From positions 27,649 through 91,648 of the forward strand of contig NZ_BCWE01000018.1 of NCBI RefSeq assembly GCF_001592105.1: a stretch of DNA of 64,000 bases, in the 5' to 3' direction. Origin of the DNA: Desulfolucanica intricata (GTDB lineage: Bacteria > Bacillota > Desulfotomaculia > Desulfotomaculales > Desulfofarciminaceae). The notes beneath the pieces were generated by a model that worked only from the letters and a program-made list of their open reading frames with translations, was not told the origin of the DNA and did not search any database. A program made the position numbers and the translations under genes. Positions 1 to 9,115 of the stretch are shown here, piece after piece. Every line of letters starts with the position of its first letter. The stretch's first letter is position 1.

Positions 1-2231
1 GGCTCAACATCAACACTAACAGCTACTAAACGCTGCTGAGATCGTTTATTAAAAATATCCAGCCCCGTTTTTGTTATTTTACGCAGGTCAAGACCACTTT
101 TTCCTTTTAAAAATATTTGCCACCGGTATTTCTGCTTTATTTTATGCAGGGGAGCCGGTGCCGGTCCCAAAACATCATATTCTGAAACAGCAGCAATATT
201 AATGCCGGCAGTGACTAAACTTTCCTTTAACAAATGTGCATTATAGCAAACGGAAGATTCCTCTTTCCCGTATATTACAATTCTGATTAACCGGGAAAAC
301 GGGGGATAACCAAGAGCCCGGCGCACCTTCATTTCTTTGTTAAAAAAACTAGTATAATCATGTTTCCTGGCGGTTATGATACTGTAGTGATCCGGATCAT
401 AAGTTTGAACAATTACCTCTCCGGGTAAAGTGCCCCTACCTGCTCGCCCCGCCACCTGGGTTAATAATTGAAAAGTCTTTTCAGCAGCCCGAAAATCCGG
501 CATATGTAAAGTAGTATCCGCATTAATTACCCCCACCAGAGTTACCCGCGGCAGGTTTAGTCCTTTGGCAATCATTTGTGTTCCAACAAGAATATTTGCC
601 TCACCTTTTAAAAAGGTTTTTAAAATTTTTTCGTGGGCTCCTTTTCGGGAAGTAGTATCGGCATCCATTCTTAATACCCTGACTGATGGAAAAATACGTT
701 TTATTTCTTCTTCAACCTTTTGTGTACCGATACCCGAATACCTAATATGCTCCGCTCCACAGCCGGGGCAAATGTCAACCTTTGAAATAGTATAGTTACA
801 ATAATGACAGCGCAGACGCGAATCATTATGATAAGTAAGTGAAATGTCGCAATGGGGGCATTTTAAGACAAAACCACACTTTCGGCAGATAACTATGGGG
901 GCAAAACCCCGCCTGTTAATAAATAATAGTACCTGTTCCTTACGATTGATTTTTTCATCAATTTTTTGTAATAGTATATTGCTAAAAATTCCGGCGTTAC
1001 CTCTTTGCAGCTCAGCCCGCATGTCTACTACTTCTACACCGGGCATTGGTTTATAATCCACTCTGTTTTCCAGAAGCAATAACCGATAAGGCCCTCTTTC
1101 AAGTGCACGGCAATATGTTTCCAGGGATAATGTGGCGCTGCCTAGAACAACTACGGCTCTGTTCAGCTTGGCCCTAGTAATGGCCACCTCTCTGGCGTGG
1201 TACTTCGCCTGGTCATCCTGCTTATAAGAAGTTTCGTGTTCCTCATCAATAATTATTAATTTAGTAGTAGGTAGCGGGGCAAAAACAGCTGAGCGGGCAC
1301 CCAAAACAATCTTGCTAACACCGCGACTAATCCTCTGCCACTCATCATATCTTTCCCCCGGTGATAACCCACTATGTAAAACAGCTACCAATTCACCAAA
1401 TCTTTCCTTAAAAGTTTTTACCATTTGAGAAGTTAAAGCTATCTCCGGGACAGTTATTATAGCACCATGGCCCAGAGAAAGCACGTGTTCGATGGTTTTT
1501 AAGTATATTTCTGTCTTTCCGCTTCCTGTAACACCATGCAAGACAAATACATCCTGGCGACCTGAATTTAAAGCTTGAATAATTGCTTCCGTACATTTTT
1601 TCTGCTCCGGCGTTAGTTTAGGAGCCGATATTTCCGACTGTTTTATAGGATAAGGATTTCTTCTAACAGCATAGGTGCAAGGTTTTAAAAGTTTCTTTTC
1701 CACCAAGGTATTAACAGTAGAGGCAGATACCCCTGAAACACCGGCAAGTTCATTTTTGGTTAACCCCGGCTTTTCTACAGCTGCCTTTAAAACTTGAGCC
1801 TGCTTTGGGGCACCACTAAATTCCTTAAGTATACTTTCAAGTTCCTGTTTTTTAAAGTTGGGCCACAGTCCTGTCAACTCCCGGGGACCGCGAACTTTAA
1901 TCCCCGGAGATACGATACATTTAAGAGCCTGGGCAATTGTACAAAGATAATAAGCCTTCATCCAACGTGCTATGGACCATAGTTCCGATGTAAATACAGG
2001 CTCGTCATCTAATATAGATTTTATAGACTTAACTTTATCAGGTTCTATTTCCACGATGTCACAGAAACCCACTACATACCCTATAATTGTGCGCCTGCCA
2101 AAAGGTACTGAAACTCTAATTCCAAACTGAACCTGCTCAGCTAAATTTTCTGGTACTTTATAATGAAAAATCCGGTCCACACTTTGCACCGGTATGTCTA
2201 CAACTATTTCAGCATAAGTTTGATTATTCAT
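1..2231 (-). CDS. priA: Primosomal replication protein N' (PriA helicase), 3' end off the window
   Basis: PriA is the 3'-5' superfamily 2 helicase that reloads the replisome at stalled forks. The frame is open from an ATG at 2231 to the window edge, giving 743 codons. I read a Walker A segment GVTGSGKTEIY, the helicase box DEEH, paired-cysteine zinc motifs (CHYC, CPGCG) and the late motif QVAGRAGRG. The last residues in the window (RLVAVSVDVE) resemble the PriA C-terminus, so only a few codons should be missing. AAAGG lies just before the ATG. It is the last gene of the yicC-remA-gmk-rpoZ-coaBC-priA series, an order common in Peptococcaceae. A weak hairpin separates it from coaBC. Confidence 0.95.
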   Translation of the reverse strand, partial: MNNQTYAEIVVDIPVQSVDRIFHYKVPENLAEQVQFGIRVSVPFGRRTIIGYVVGFCDIVEIEPDKVKSIKSILDDEPVFTSELWSIARWMKAYYLCTIAQALKCIVSPGIKVRGPRELTGLWPNFKKQELESILKEFSGAPKQAQVLKAAVEKPGLTKNELAGVSGVSASTVNTLVEKKLLKPCTYAVRRNPYPIKQSEISAPKLTPEQKKCTEAIIQALNSGRQDVFVLHGVTGSGKTEIYLKTIEHVLSLGHGAIITVPEIALTSQMVKTFKERFGELVAVLHSGLSPGERYDEWQRISRGVSKIVLGARSAVFAPLPTTKLIIIDEEHETSYKQDDQAKYHAREVAITRAKLNRAVVVLGSATLSLETYCRALERGPYRLLLLENRVDYKPMPGVEVVDMRAELQRGNAGIFSNILLQKIDEKINRKEQVLLFINRRGFAPIVICRKCGFVLKCPHCDISLTYHNDSRLRCHYCNYTISKVDICPGCGAEHIRYSGIGTQKVEEEIKRIFPSVRVLRMDADTTSRKGAHEKILKTFLKGEANILVGTQMIAKGLNLPRVTLVGVINADTTLHMPDFRAAEKTFQLLTQVAGRAGRGTLPGEVIVQTYDPDHYSIITARKHDYTSFFNKEMKVRRALGYPPFSRLIRIVIYGKEESSVCYNAHLLKESLVTAGINIAAVSEYDVLGPAPAPLHKIKQKYRWQIFLKGKSGLDLRKITKTGLDIFNKRSQQRLVAVSVDVE

Positions 2232-2304
2232 AACCTTTCACTTCTTTTTCAATTTCTTCCAACTATTATATCAAATTCTTTTGATTGAATAAAGCAAGCC
2301 AAAA

Positions 2305-2344
2305 CCCCTGAACCAACACTGTTACTATGTCAGGGATTCAGGGG
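2305..2344 (-). terminator. Weak terminator-like hairpin between coaBC and priA
   Basis: Inverted arms CCCCTGAA and TTCAGGGG enclose a 24-base loop, followed on the minus strand by TTTT. The loop is long and the T-run short, so partial termination or RNA processing is as likely as full termination. Confidence 0.4.
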
Positions 2345-2352
2345 CTGTTAAG

Positions 2353-3546
2353 CTATCTAATTTTGATTATTTCATCAAGAATCCGGTGCGCTAATTCTAA
2401 TTTATCAAGCTTAGGCAATTCAACCGCTTCTTTGTCCGGATAAACAAACTTTACGATATTGGTATCAACCCCAAAACCTGCCTCCGGCTGAGTTATATCA
2501 TTAGCCACCAATAAATCCAAGTTTTTTTTCTGTATCTTTTCTTTCGCATTCCGGAGTAAATCTCTGGATTCTGCAGCAAAACCCACTAAAATTTGTCCTT
2601 TTTTCTTTAGTTGTCCAAGCTCCAATAATATATCAGGATTTCTTTCCAGCTCTAAGGAAAGTACTCCTGCACTCTTTTTTATCTTATGTTCCGCAGTAAT
2701 TTTAGGCCGGTAATCAGCCACCGCTGCTGCTTTAATTACTACATCCACTTCAGGAAAATGACTTAATACGGCAGCGTGCATATCCCTGGCAGATTCAACA
2801 AATAAAACTTTAACCCCATGGGGTGTTTTTAGTTCACTGATGCCGCTGACCAAAATCACTTCGGCCCCTCTGTCCCGGGCTGCCCTGGCCAAAGCATAAC
2901 CCATTTTACCTGAACTGCGGTTAGTTATAAAACGGACCGGATCAATTGCTTCCCTGGTCGCACCTGCAGTTACCATAACCTTTGTACCTGTTAAATCTTT
3001 TTCATACCATAAGGACTTAATAATTTCTTCATATATTATATCCAAATCAGCTAATCTTCCCTGACCCAAGGCACCACAGGCCAGTCTGCCAAAACCCGGC
3101 TCTACAAACAAGTAACCCAATTCCTTGAGAAGATTAATGTTCCGTTGAACTCCCCGGTTGGTATACATATTAGTATTCATAGCCGGGCAAAACAGCACCG
3201 GGCAGGTAGCAGCCAATAAAATTGTAGAAAGCAGGTCATCAGCAATTGCACAGGCTGCTTTTGCAATAATATTAGCTGTAGCAGGTACAACAACCAACAA
3301 TTGAGAACGGGCAGCAAGGTCAATATGAGGGATACGGCCGGGTTCGGAAAAATTAAATAAATCTGTAACTACAGGCCTTCCGGATAGTGTTTCAAAGGTA
3401 AGAGGTTGTATAAACTCCCTTGCGGAACCGGTCATTACAACATGAACCTCTGCACCGTTTTTAGACAATAAACTTACTAAATCAGCTGCTTTGTAAGCAG
3501 CAATACCACCTGTAACACCGATTGTAATAACCTTTCCCGCCAGCAT
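2353..3546 (-). CDS. coaBC: Bifunctional phosphopantothenoylcysteine decarboxylase / phosphopantothenate-cysteine ligase
   Basis: It catalyses two consecutive steps of coenzyme A synthesis: it couples cysteine to 4'-phosphopantothenate (CoaB), then decarboxylates the product with FMN (CoaC). The 397-residue length is normal for the fusion. In the CoaC half I see GGIAAYK at 13-19, the catalytic His74, the PAMNTNM motif at 121-127 and Cys157 in the LACGALGQGRL flap. The CoaB half starts near residue 188 with TAGATREAIDPVRFITNR and contains Asn209, matching the conserved Asn210 of E. coli Dfp. It also has KAAAVADYRP and a KIKK lysine segment. GAGGTGAGATTTT precedes the ATG. It lies 19 bases after rpoZ. 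Confidence 0.96.
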   Translation of the reverse strand: MLAGKVITIGVTGGIAAYKAADLVSLLSKNGAEVHVVMTGSAREFIQPLTFETLSGRPVVTDLFNFSEPGRIPHIDLAARSQLLVVVPATANIIAKAACAIADDLLSTILLAATCPVLFCPAMNTNMYTNRGVQRNINLLKELGYLFVEPGFGRLACGALGQGRLADLDIIYEEIIKSLWYEKDLTGTKVMVTAGATREAIDPVRFITNRSSGKMGYALARAARDRGAEVILVSGISELKTPHGVKVLFVESARDMHAAVLSHFPEVDVVIKAAAVADYRPKITAEHKIKKSAGVLSLELERNPDILLELGQLKKKGQILVGFAAESRDLLRNAKEKIQKKNLDLLVANDITQPEAGFGVDTNIVKFVYPDKEAVELPKLDKLELAHRILDEIIKIR

Positions 3547-3565
3547 AAAATCTCACCTCATCAAT

Positions 3566-3772
3566 CTATTTGATCCCTGACTTAAGACGCCTGTACTTAA
3601 TTTTACCTTTAATAAGTTCATTTAAAGCATATGTAACGGGTTTACCGGGTATTTCAACTTCATTGGTTTGATACAATTCGGTTAATTGGCGAGCACGCTT
3701 GGCAGCCACCACAACCAAACTATATCTACTGTCTACTTTTTTTAGTAAAACATCTAATGATGGTTGGTTCAT
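3566..3772 (-). CDS. rpoZ: DNA-directed RNA polymerase omega subunit
   Basis: A small (68-residue) subunit that stabilises beta' folding in RNA polymerase. The sequence begins [20 protein letters not shown] and contains the omega signature VAAKRARQL followed by [15 protein letters not shown]. The frame extends 14 codons further upstream. I chose the ATG at 3772 because AGGAGGAG sits just before it and omega proteins normally begin there. It lies between gmk and coaBC, as in many Firmicutes. Confidence 0.95.
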   Translation of the reverse strand: MNQPSLDVLLKKVDSRYSLVVVAAKRARQLTELYQTNEVEIPGKPVTYALNELIKGKIKYRRLKSGIK

Positions 3773-3832
3773 AATTCTCCTCCTGTAAACCTGTATAATA
3801 TTTAAACATATCACTTAAGATGAACTTCACGC

Positions 3833-4429
3833 TTAAGCATAGTCATCAAAATTATAATACCAGGGCCGACACTTTTCAGCCGTTATTATGGCTTCTACTT
3901 TTTTTATTGCTTCTTCCACTTGGTCATTTAATATTATATAACCATATCTTGATACATATTTTAGCTCATCTTTTACACACTTAAGTCTTTTTTCAATTTC
4001 CTCAAGAGTATCTGTACCCCGTTGGATCAATCTTTTTCTCAGTTCTTCCAGTGAGGGGGGAACAATGAAAATTAGCACAGCCCGGGGCATGTTGTCTTTT
4101 ACCTGCAAAGCACCTTGAATATCAATTTCTAATATTACATCCTTACCCTGCTTCAAAGTTTCCATTACCTCTTGTCGAGGTGTCCCATAATAATTGTCAT
4201 AAACCAGAGCATATTCCAGTAATTGATTTTCAGCCATCATTTTTTTAAATTCTTGTGTAGTCTTGAAGTGATAATTCACTCCGTCCAGTTCACCGGGCCT
4301 TGGTTTTCGCGTAGTCGCAGAAATTGATATATATATATCTTTATTTTTATCTAAGACCCCTCTGCAAACAGTTCCTTTACCGGCTCCGGAGGGACCCGAA
4401 ATAACCAGCAGTAATCCTTCTTGAATCAT
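3833..4429 (-). CDS. gmk: Guanylate kinase
   Basis: It phosphorylates GMP to GDP with ATP. The protein has 198 residues, with the P-loop GPSGAGKGT at 12-20, the GMP-binding stretch SATTRKPRPGE, and YYGTPRQEV, typical of guanylate kinases. The lid segment RLIQRGTDTLEEIEKRL is also present. The ribosome site (AGGAGGAGG) overlaps the end of remA, with a 9-base gap, so the two are probably translated in step. The YicC-RemA-Gmk-RpoZ order is conserved in Firmicutes. Confidence 0.96.
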   Translation of the reverse strand: MIQEGLLLVISGPSGAGKGTVCRGVLDKNKDIYISISATTRKPRPGELDGVNYHFKTTQEFKKMMAENQLLEYALVYDNYYGTPRQEVMETLKQGKDVILEIDIQGALQVKDNMPRAVLIFIVPPSLEELRKRLIQRGTDTLEEIEKRLKCVKDELKYVSRYGYIILNDQVEEAIKKVEAIITAEKCRPWYYNFDDYA

Positions 4430-4438
4430 TTCCTCCTC

Positions 4439-4714
4439 CTACTCAGACGGTTCTTCCACTGTTACAGTTGAATCCCTGGCTACTAAACGATTAGCTACGG
4501 TTTCAGGCTGTACTGCAGACAAGATAACATGGTCACTGTCTGTAATAATTACCGCTCTGGTTCGCCTGCCATAGGTAGCATCTATTAGCATACCTCTGTC
4601 TCTGGCCTCGGTAATAATTCTTTTTATCGGAGCCGATTCAGGACTTACTATAGCAACAATTCGATTAGCAGATACAATATTACCGAAACCAATATTTATT
4701 AGTTTAATATCCAT
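4439..4714 (-). CDS. remA: RemA-family DNA-binding regulator (DUF370)
   Basis: In Bacillus, RemA is a DNA-binding activator of biofilm matrix and osmoprotection genes; in Clostridia the role is largely untested. The 91-residue protein has the characteristic [13 protein letters not shown] start, [14 protein letters not shown], and [25 protein letters not shown] lies two codons upstream, but GGGAGG is correctly spaced for the ATG at 4714. The acidic C-terminal tail (VEEPSE) is longer than the minimal family core. Confidence 0.93.
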   Translation of the reverse strand: MDIKLINIGFGNIVSANRIVAIVSPESAPIKRIITEARDRGMLIDATYGRRTRAVIITDSDHVILSAVQPETVANRLVARDSTVTVEEPSE

Positions 4715-4743
4715 AAGCACCCTCCCTGCAAATACAAATGCTA

Positions 4744-5622
4744 TTATTCTAGATTTTGGATTTGTTCTCTAATTTTCTCCAATTCACTTTTTAAGTTAAC
4801 TACTATACTGCTAATTTCTGAATCATTTGCCTTTGAGGCAATGGTGTTGATTTCCCGATTCATTTCCTGGACCAGAAAATCAAGCTTTCTACCAACAGGC
4901 TCATCTTCTGTCAGGCAGTTTTTTACCTGCTTAAGATGACTGCCCAGGCGAACAATTTCCTCGGTAATATTGGAGCGCTCTGCAAAAATCGCAATTTCAC
5001 CTGCTACTCGTATAGGATCCGGTATACTGTCCCCAAGCAATTCTTCCAACTGCCGGTTTAATCTGGCACGGTAATCCTCAACAACCATAGGGGCTCTATT
5101 CCTAATTTGCTCTCTCATTCGGTCAATTTTTTCAATCCTTTTTATTAAATCCTTTTTTAATTGCTCACCCTCAACCAAGCGCATTTGCACTAGATTTTCC
5201 AACCCGGAAGCCACCGCTTCCTGTACCACAGGCCACCAGGCCTCAATATCCTCTTCAGGCTCCTCCAAGGTTAGAACTTCGGGTAATTGAGCAATATCCA
5301 GAACTCTGATTTCCCCATCTAACTGCAAATATTCTTGCAGATCTCTCATTGCCTTATAATACGATGCACCCAGTGCTTTGTCAACTTTTACCGCTGCATT
5401 TTTTTCTGCTACTTGCTCCATGGAAAAAAAGACATCGATCCGCCCCCTGGCCACCTGAGATTGGATTAATTTTCTGACTCTGTCTTCCAAGGAGACCAAC
5501 ATGCGGGGTAAACGTACAACCACTTCTAAATAACGATGGTTTACAGCTTTTAATTCTATTACAAATTTACGACCCTGACCGTAAGCCTCTCCACGGCCAA
5601 AACCGGTCATACTTTTTAACAA
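4744..5622 (-). CDS. yicC: YicC/YloC-family endoribonuclease
   Basis: The 292-residue protein begins [13 protein letters not shown], the invariant YicC N-terminal signature, followed by [15 protein letters not shown]. The C-terminal DUF1732 part reads [23 protein letters not shown]. coli YicC is an RNase acting on small RNA; the clostridial role is inferred. The start is a TTG at 5622 with AGGTGG upstream. It is the first gene of the cluster running to priA. Confidence 0.92.
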   Translation of the reverse strand: MLKSMTGFGRGEAYGQGRKFVIELKAVNHRYLEVVVRLPRMLVSLEDRVRKLIQSQVARGRIDVFFSMEQVAEKNAAVKVDKALGASYYKAMRDLQEYLQLDGEIRVLDIAQLPEVLTLEEPEEDIEAWWPVVQEAVASGLENLVQMRLVEGEQLKKDLIKRIEKIDRMREQIRNRAPMVVEDYRARLNRQLEELLGDSIPDPIRVAGEIAIFAERSNITEEIVRLGSHLKQVKNCLTEDEPVGRKLDFLVQEMNREINTIASKANDSEISSIVVNLKSELEKIREQIQNLE

Positions 5623-5756
5623 TTTCTCACCACCTATGTTTATTACTAGTTTATTTTTCTACTTAAGATTACAGAATCCTTTGAAAAGGATTAAATTCAC
5701 CAAATATTTAAATTATATTCAGTTATACTTAATTATTACCCATCTTGCCATCTAAA

Positions 5757-5791
5757 AAAACAAAGGCCCGCGGAAAAGCGGGCTTTGTTTT
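5757..5791 (-). terminator. Rho-independent terminator after the aminotransferase operon
   Basis: Stem CCCGC/GCGGG is extended by AAAACAAAG/CTTTGTTTT, so it has T-runs on either strand. It overlaps the stop codon region of the aminotransferase gene and ends the dapF-dapL-aminotransferase transcript before yicC. Confidence 0.85.
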
Positions 5792-6983
5792 AATTTAAGT
5801 CAGATAAAAAGTCAGCAATCCGATCCATACCTTCCTTAATGTTTTCCATTGATGTAGCATAAGAAAGCCTGAAATTCTTGTCACAACCAAAAGCAACCCC
5901 CGGCACCACAGCGACCTTAACCTCATTAAGCAGCAATCCCGCAAAATCGGTGGCCGAATTAATCACTATATGACCGTAGGATTTTCCAAAATAACTGCTA
6001 ATCTCAGGAAAAAGGTAAAAAGCTCCACCCGGTCTGTCACAGTATATACCTGGGATGGATTGTAAACGTTCCAACATATAATCTCGTCTTTTAGCAAATT
6101 CAGACACCATTTGCTTCAGTGGTTCCTGGGTACCTTCAATTGCTGCCACACTGGCCGCTTGAGCAATAGAAGTAGGATTAGAAGTTGAATGGCTCTGTAA
6201 GTCTGTCATCGCCCTTGCTATCGAAACGGGAGCAGCGGCATAGCCAATACGCCACCCTGTCATGGCATAAGCCTTAGAAACACCGTTAATTACCACAGTC
6301 AAGTCTTTTAATTCAGGGCTCAAGGCAGCTATACTGATATGTTCCAAATTATCATAAATTAATTTCTCATATATCTCATCTGAAATAACCATTAACTTAT
6401 GTTTAACAATAACTTCACCCAGTGCTTCTAATTCAGCACGGGTATAAACTGCCCCGGTAGGATTGCTGGGACTGTTTAACAGTATGACCTTTGTTCTTTC
6501 ATTGACAACCCTGTCCACATCTTCAGGTGTAATCTTAAAACCATTATCAGCCCGGGCCTCGATAATTCGGGGAACGGCACCTGTCAGTCTTATTTGCTCC
6601 AGATAACTTACCCAGTATGGAGCGGGTAAAACCACCTCATCACCCTCCTGACATAATACCTGAAAAGTATTATATAATGAGTGTTTCGCCCCAACTGATA
6701 CTACAATCTGGTTAGGCTGATAATCTAAGCCGTTATCCTGTTTTAGTTTTTTTACTATAGCTTTCTTAAGCTGCTCGATGCCGGCTACCGGTGTATATTT
6801 AGTCATCCCGGTTTGAATCGCCTTAATGGCAGCGGCCTTTATAAGCTCGGGTGTATCAAAATCAGGTTCCCCAACACCGAAATTAATTACTTTTTCTCCC
6901 TCAGCCATCATTTTTTTAGCTTTGGCATCAATAGCCAGCGTAGGTGATGGGCTTATGTTGGAAGCCCGGTTTGACAGCCGCAT
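5790..6983 (-). CDS. Class I pyridoxal-phosphate aminotransferase, aspartate aminotransferase type
   Basis: A fold-type I aminotransferase of 397 residues. It shows the AspAT subgroup 1-beta pattern: INFGVGEPDFDTP near the N-terminus, NSPSNPTGAVY (Asn174), SDEIYEKL (Asp202), the PLP lysine Lys237 in NGVSKAYAMTGWRIGY, and the substrate-carboxylate arginine Arg372 in FRLSYATS. It probably interconverts aspartate and 2-oxoglutarate with oxaloacetate and glutamate; some relatives act on prephenate. It lies 28 bases after dapL, so aspartate supply for lysine synthesis is a reasonable role. The ATG has GGGGGGAT upstream. Confidence 0.9.
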   Translation of the reverse strand: MRLSNRASNISPSPTLAIDAKAKKMMAEGEKVINFGVGEPDFDTPELIKAAAIKAIQTGMTKYTPVAGIEQLKKAIVKKLKQDNGLDYQPNQIVVSVGAKHSLYNTFQVLCQEGDEVVLPAPYWVSYLEQIRLTGAVPRIIEARADNGFKITPEDVDRVVNERTKVILLNSPSNPTGAVYTRAELEALGEVIVKHKLMVISDEIYEKLIYDNLEHISIAALSPELKDLTVVINGVSKAYAMTGWRIGYAAAPVSIARAMTDLQSHSTSNPTSIAQAASVAAIEGTQEPLKQMVSEFAKRRDYMLERLQSIPGIYCDRPGGAFYLFPEISSYFGKSYGHIVINSATDFAGLLLNEVKVAVVPGVAFGCDKNFRLSYATSMENIKEGMDRIADFLSDLN

Positions 6984-7011
6984 CTTTTATCCCCCCATAT
7001 TGACAAAACAG

Positions 7012-8190
7012 TTAGAATAATACCTTTCCTATATTATCTTTGATCCGATTTAATGCTTCAACTATACGGTCTTTTTCAACTGTTAAGGCCATACGAAAAT
7101 AGCCGGCGCCCATCTGTCCGTAACCTGTACCCGGAGTGATAATTACTCCCGCTTTATCCAATACCAGTTCTGCAAAGGATTCTGAAGTATGTCCTTTGGG
7201 TACCGGAGCCCAAACATAAAAAGTAGCTTTGGGCTTTTGCAATTTCCAGCCAAGTTTATTAAAACCGTCAACTAACATATCCCTGCGCTCCTGGTAAATC
7301 GAACGCATTTTTTCCACACTGTCCTGCGGTCCTGTAAGACCGGCCATAGCAGCATATTGAATAGCTTGAAAAACACCGGAGTCAATATTTGATTTTAAAC
7401 GTCCCAGGGCTTTCACCACACTGGCGTTACCGGCAGCCCATCCAACCCGCCAGCCGGTCATATTATAGGTTTTGGAAACCGAATGAAACTCTATACCCAC
7501 TTCTTTAGCCCCGGGAATTTGCAAAAAGCTTAGAGGTTTATATCCGTCATAAGCCATCTCCGAGTATGCGGCATCATGACATACCAAAATGTTATATTTT
7601 CCGGCAAACTCAATAACTTCCTTATAGAAGGTCTCATCGGCAACTGCCCCGGTGGGATTATTAGGATAATTAATAAACATCATTTTTGCTTTTTGAGCTA
7701 CCTCTTCCGGGATGGCAGCAAGGTCCGGTAAAAAACCGTTCTTTTCGTGAAGCGGCATATAGTAAGGCTCAGCTCCTGCTAAAATAGCTCCCACTGCATA
7801 TACTGGATATCCCGGGTCGGGTACTAACACCGTATCTCCTTGATTCAGATAACACCAGGAAATATGTGCAATGCCTTCCTTAGAACCAATTAATGATACC
7901 ACTTCTGTAGCCGGATCAATTTCCACCCCGAAACGATTTTTATACCAATCAGCCACTGTCCGGCGGTAGCTTAGCATGCCCACTGAGGAGGGATACTGGT
8001 GATTTACAGGGTTTCTGATTGCTTTATTCATTTCTTCAATAATATTATCCGGAGTGGGAAGATCAGGATCACCAATCCCCAAACTAATAATATCGACTCC
8101 GGCCTCTTTCTTCTGTGCTACGATTTTTTCAATTCTTGCAAATAAATAGGGTGGTAAATTTCTAATTCTATGAGCTTCTTCGAAATTCAA
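7012..8190 (-). CDS. dapL: LL-diaminopimelate aminotransferase
   Basis: DapL converts tetrahydrodipicolinate directly to LL-diaminopimelate with glutamate, bypassing the acylated intermediates. The 392 residues include [59 protein letters not shown] and the PLP lysine Lys240 in [19 protein letters not shown], which is the DapL subgroup. The start is TTG at 8190 with AAGGAGG upstream. dapF, the next enzyme, lies immediately upstream in the same direction, which strongly supports the call. Confidence 0.94.
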   Translation of the reverse strand: MNFEEAHRIRNLPPYLFARIEKIVAQKKEAGVDIISLGIGDPDLPTPDNIIEEMNKAIRNPVNHQYPSSVGMLSYRRTVADWYKNRFGVEIDPATEVVSLIGSKEGIAHISWCYLNQGDTVLVPDPGYPVYAVGAILAGAEPYYMPLHEKNGFLPDLAAIPEEVAQKAKMMFINYPNNPTGAVADETFYKEVIEFAGKYNILVCHDAAYSEMAYDGYKPLSFLQIPGAKEVGIEFHSVSKTYNMTGWRVGWAAGNASVVKALGRLKSNIDSGVFQAIQYAAMAGLTGPQDSVEKMRSIYQERRDMLVDGFNKLGWKLQKPKATFYVWAPVPKGHTSESFAELVLDKAGVIITPGTGYGQMGAGYFRMALTVEKDRIVEALNRIKDNIGKVLF

Positions 8191-8216
8191 AAGCTTATCC
8201 TCCTTATTAAATTTTG

Positions 8217-9062
8217 TTATGTATTTATATTAATTGTTCCCGAAAATACCTCCTCAGCCGGGCCGGTCATATAAACATGATTATCATCAGCCCATTCAAT
8301 TAATAAATCCCCGCCGTTAAGGTGTACCGTAACCTTGCGATCAGTAAAACCGTTTAAAGCAGAAGCAACCACTGTGGCGCAGGCTCCGGTACCGCAAGCC
8401 ATGGTTTCCCCTGCCCCACGCTCCCAAACCTTCATAGTTACTTCAGAACGACTTAGAATCTCAACAAACTCGACATTAGTTTTCCGGGGAAAAACCGCGT
8501 GGGTTTCTATCTGCCGACCTATTTTGGACACCGGAAAACCATCCAACTTATCTACAAAAACTATAACATGAGGATTACCCATGGAAACAGCAGTTATCTT
8601 ATAAGTTTCTTTGCCTACTTTAAGCGGTTCGGATATCACCCTCCCGGCGGAACCTTGCATCGGAATTTCTGCTCTATCCAAAACAGGTTTCCCCATATTC
8701 ACCCGAACATTTTTAACAATACCGCTTTCAATTATTAATTGAGGTACTATAATTCCGGCCAGTGTCTCTACACGTATCTTTTCTTTTTGTATGAGTTGTT
8801 TTTCATAAGCATACTTAGCAACACAACGGATGGCATTACCGCACATTTCCGCTTCACTCCCATCTGAATTAAAAATTTGCATTCTTAATTCAGCCCGGCC
8901 GGATTTATGCAGCAGCACTAAACCATCCGCACCAACACCAAAATGGCGGTCGCAAACCCGCCGGGCCAGATTGACCGGATCGGCGGGCAGCTCTTCCACC
9001 ATCGCATTAACCAAGACAAAATCATTTCCCAATCCATGCACTTTGACAAAATGCAAAGGCAA
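8217..9062 (-). CDS. dapF: Diaminopimelate epimerase
   Basis: It converts LL- to meso-diaminopimelate for lysine and peptidoglycan. The 281 residues have the two catalytic cysteines in their usual settings: Cys74 in EMCGNAIRC and Cys223 in [20 protein letters not shown] is at the N-terminus and VGADGLVLL at 43-51. Two TTG codons are possible starts (9062 or 9056). GGAGG is better spaced for 9056, which would remove two residues. It is the first gene of the dapF-dapL-aminotransferase operon. Confidence 0.96.
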   Translation of the reverse strand: MPLHFVKVHGLGNDFVLVNAMVEELPADPVNLARRVCDRHFGVGADGLVLLHKSGRAELRMQIFNSDGSEAEMCGNAIRCVAKYAYEKQLIQKEKIRVETLAGIIVPQLIIESGIVKNVRVNMGKPVLDRAEIPMQGSAGRVISEPLKVGKETYKITAVSMGNPHVIVFVDKLDGFPVSKIGRQIETHAVFPRKTNVEFVEILSRSEVTMKVWERGAGETMACGTGACATVVASALNGFTDRKVTVHLNGGDLLIEWADDNHVYMTGPAEEVFSGTININT

Positions 9063-9115
9063 GATACCTCCTTATATTACCGCATATTATTATAATATTA
9101 TAAAAATTGTCCTTT

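Noticed and set aside
565..2000. Several plus-strand open frames at the left end
   Set aside because: They lie antisense to priA, whose motifs are clear on the minus strand.
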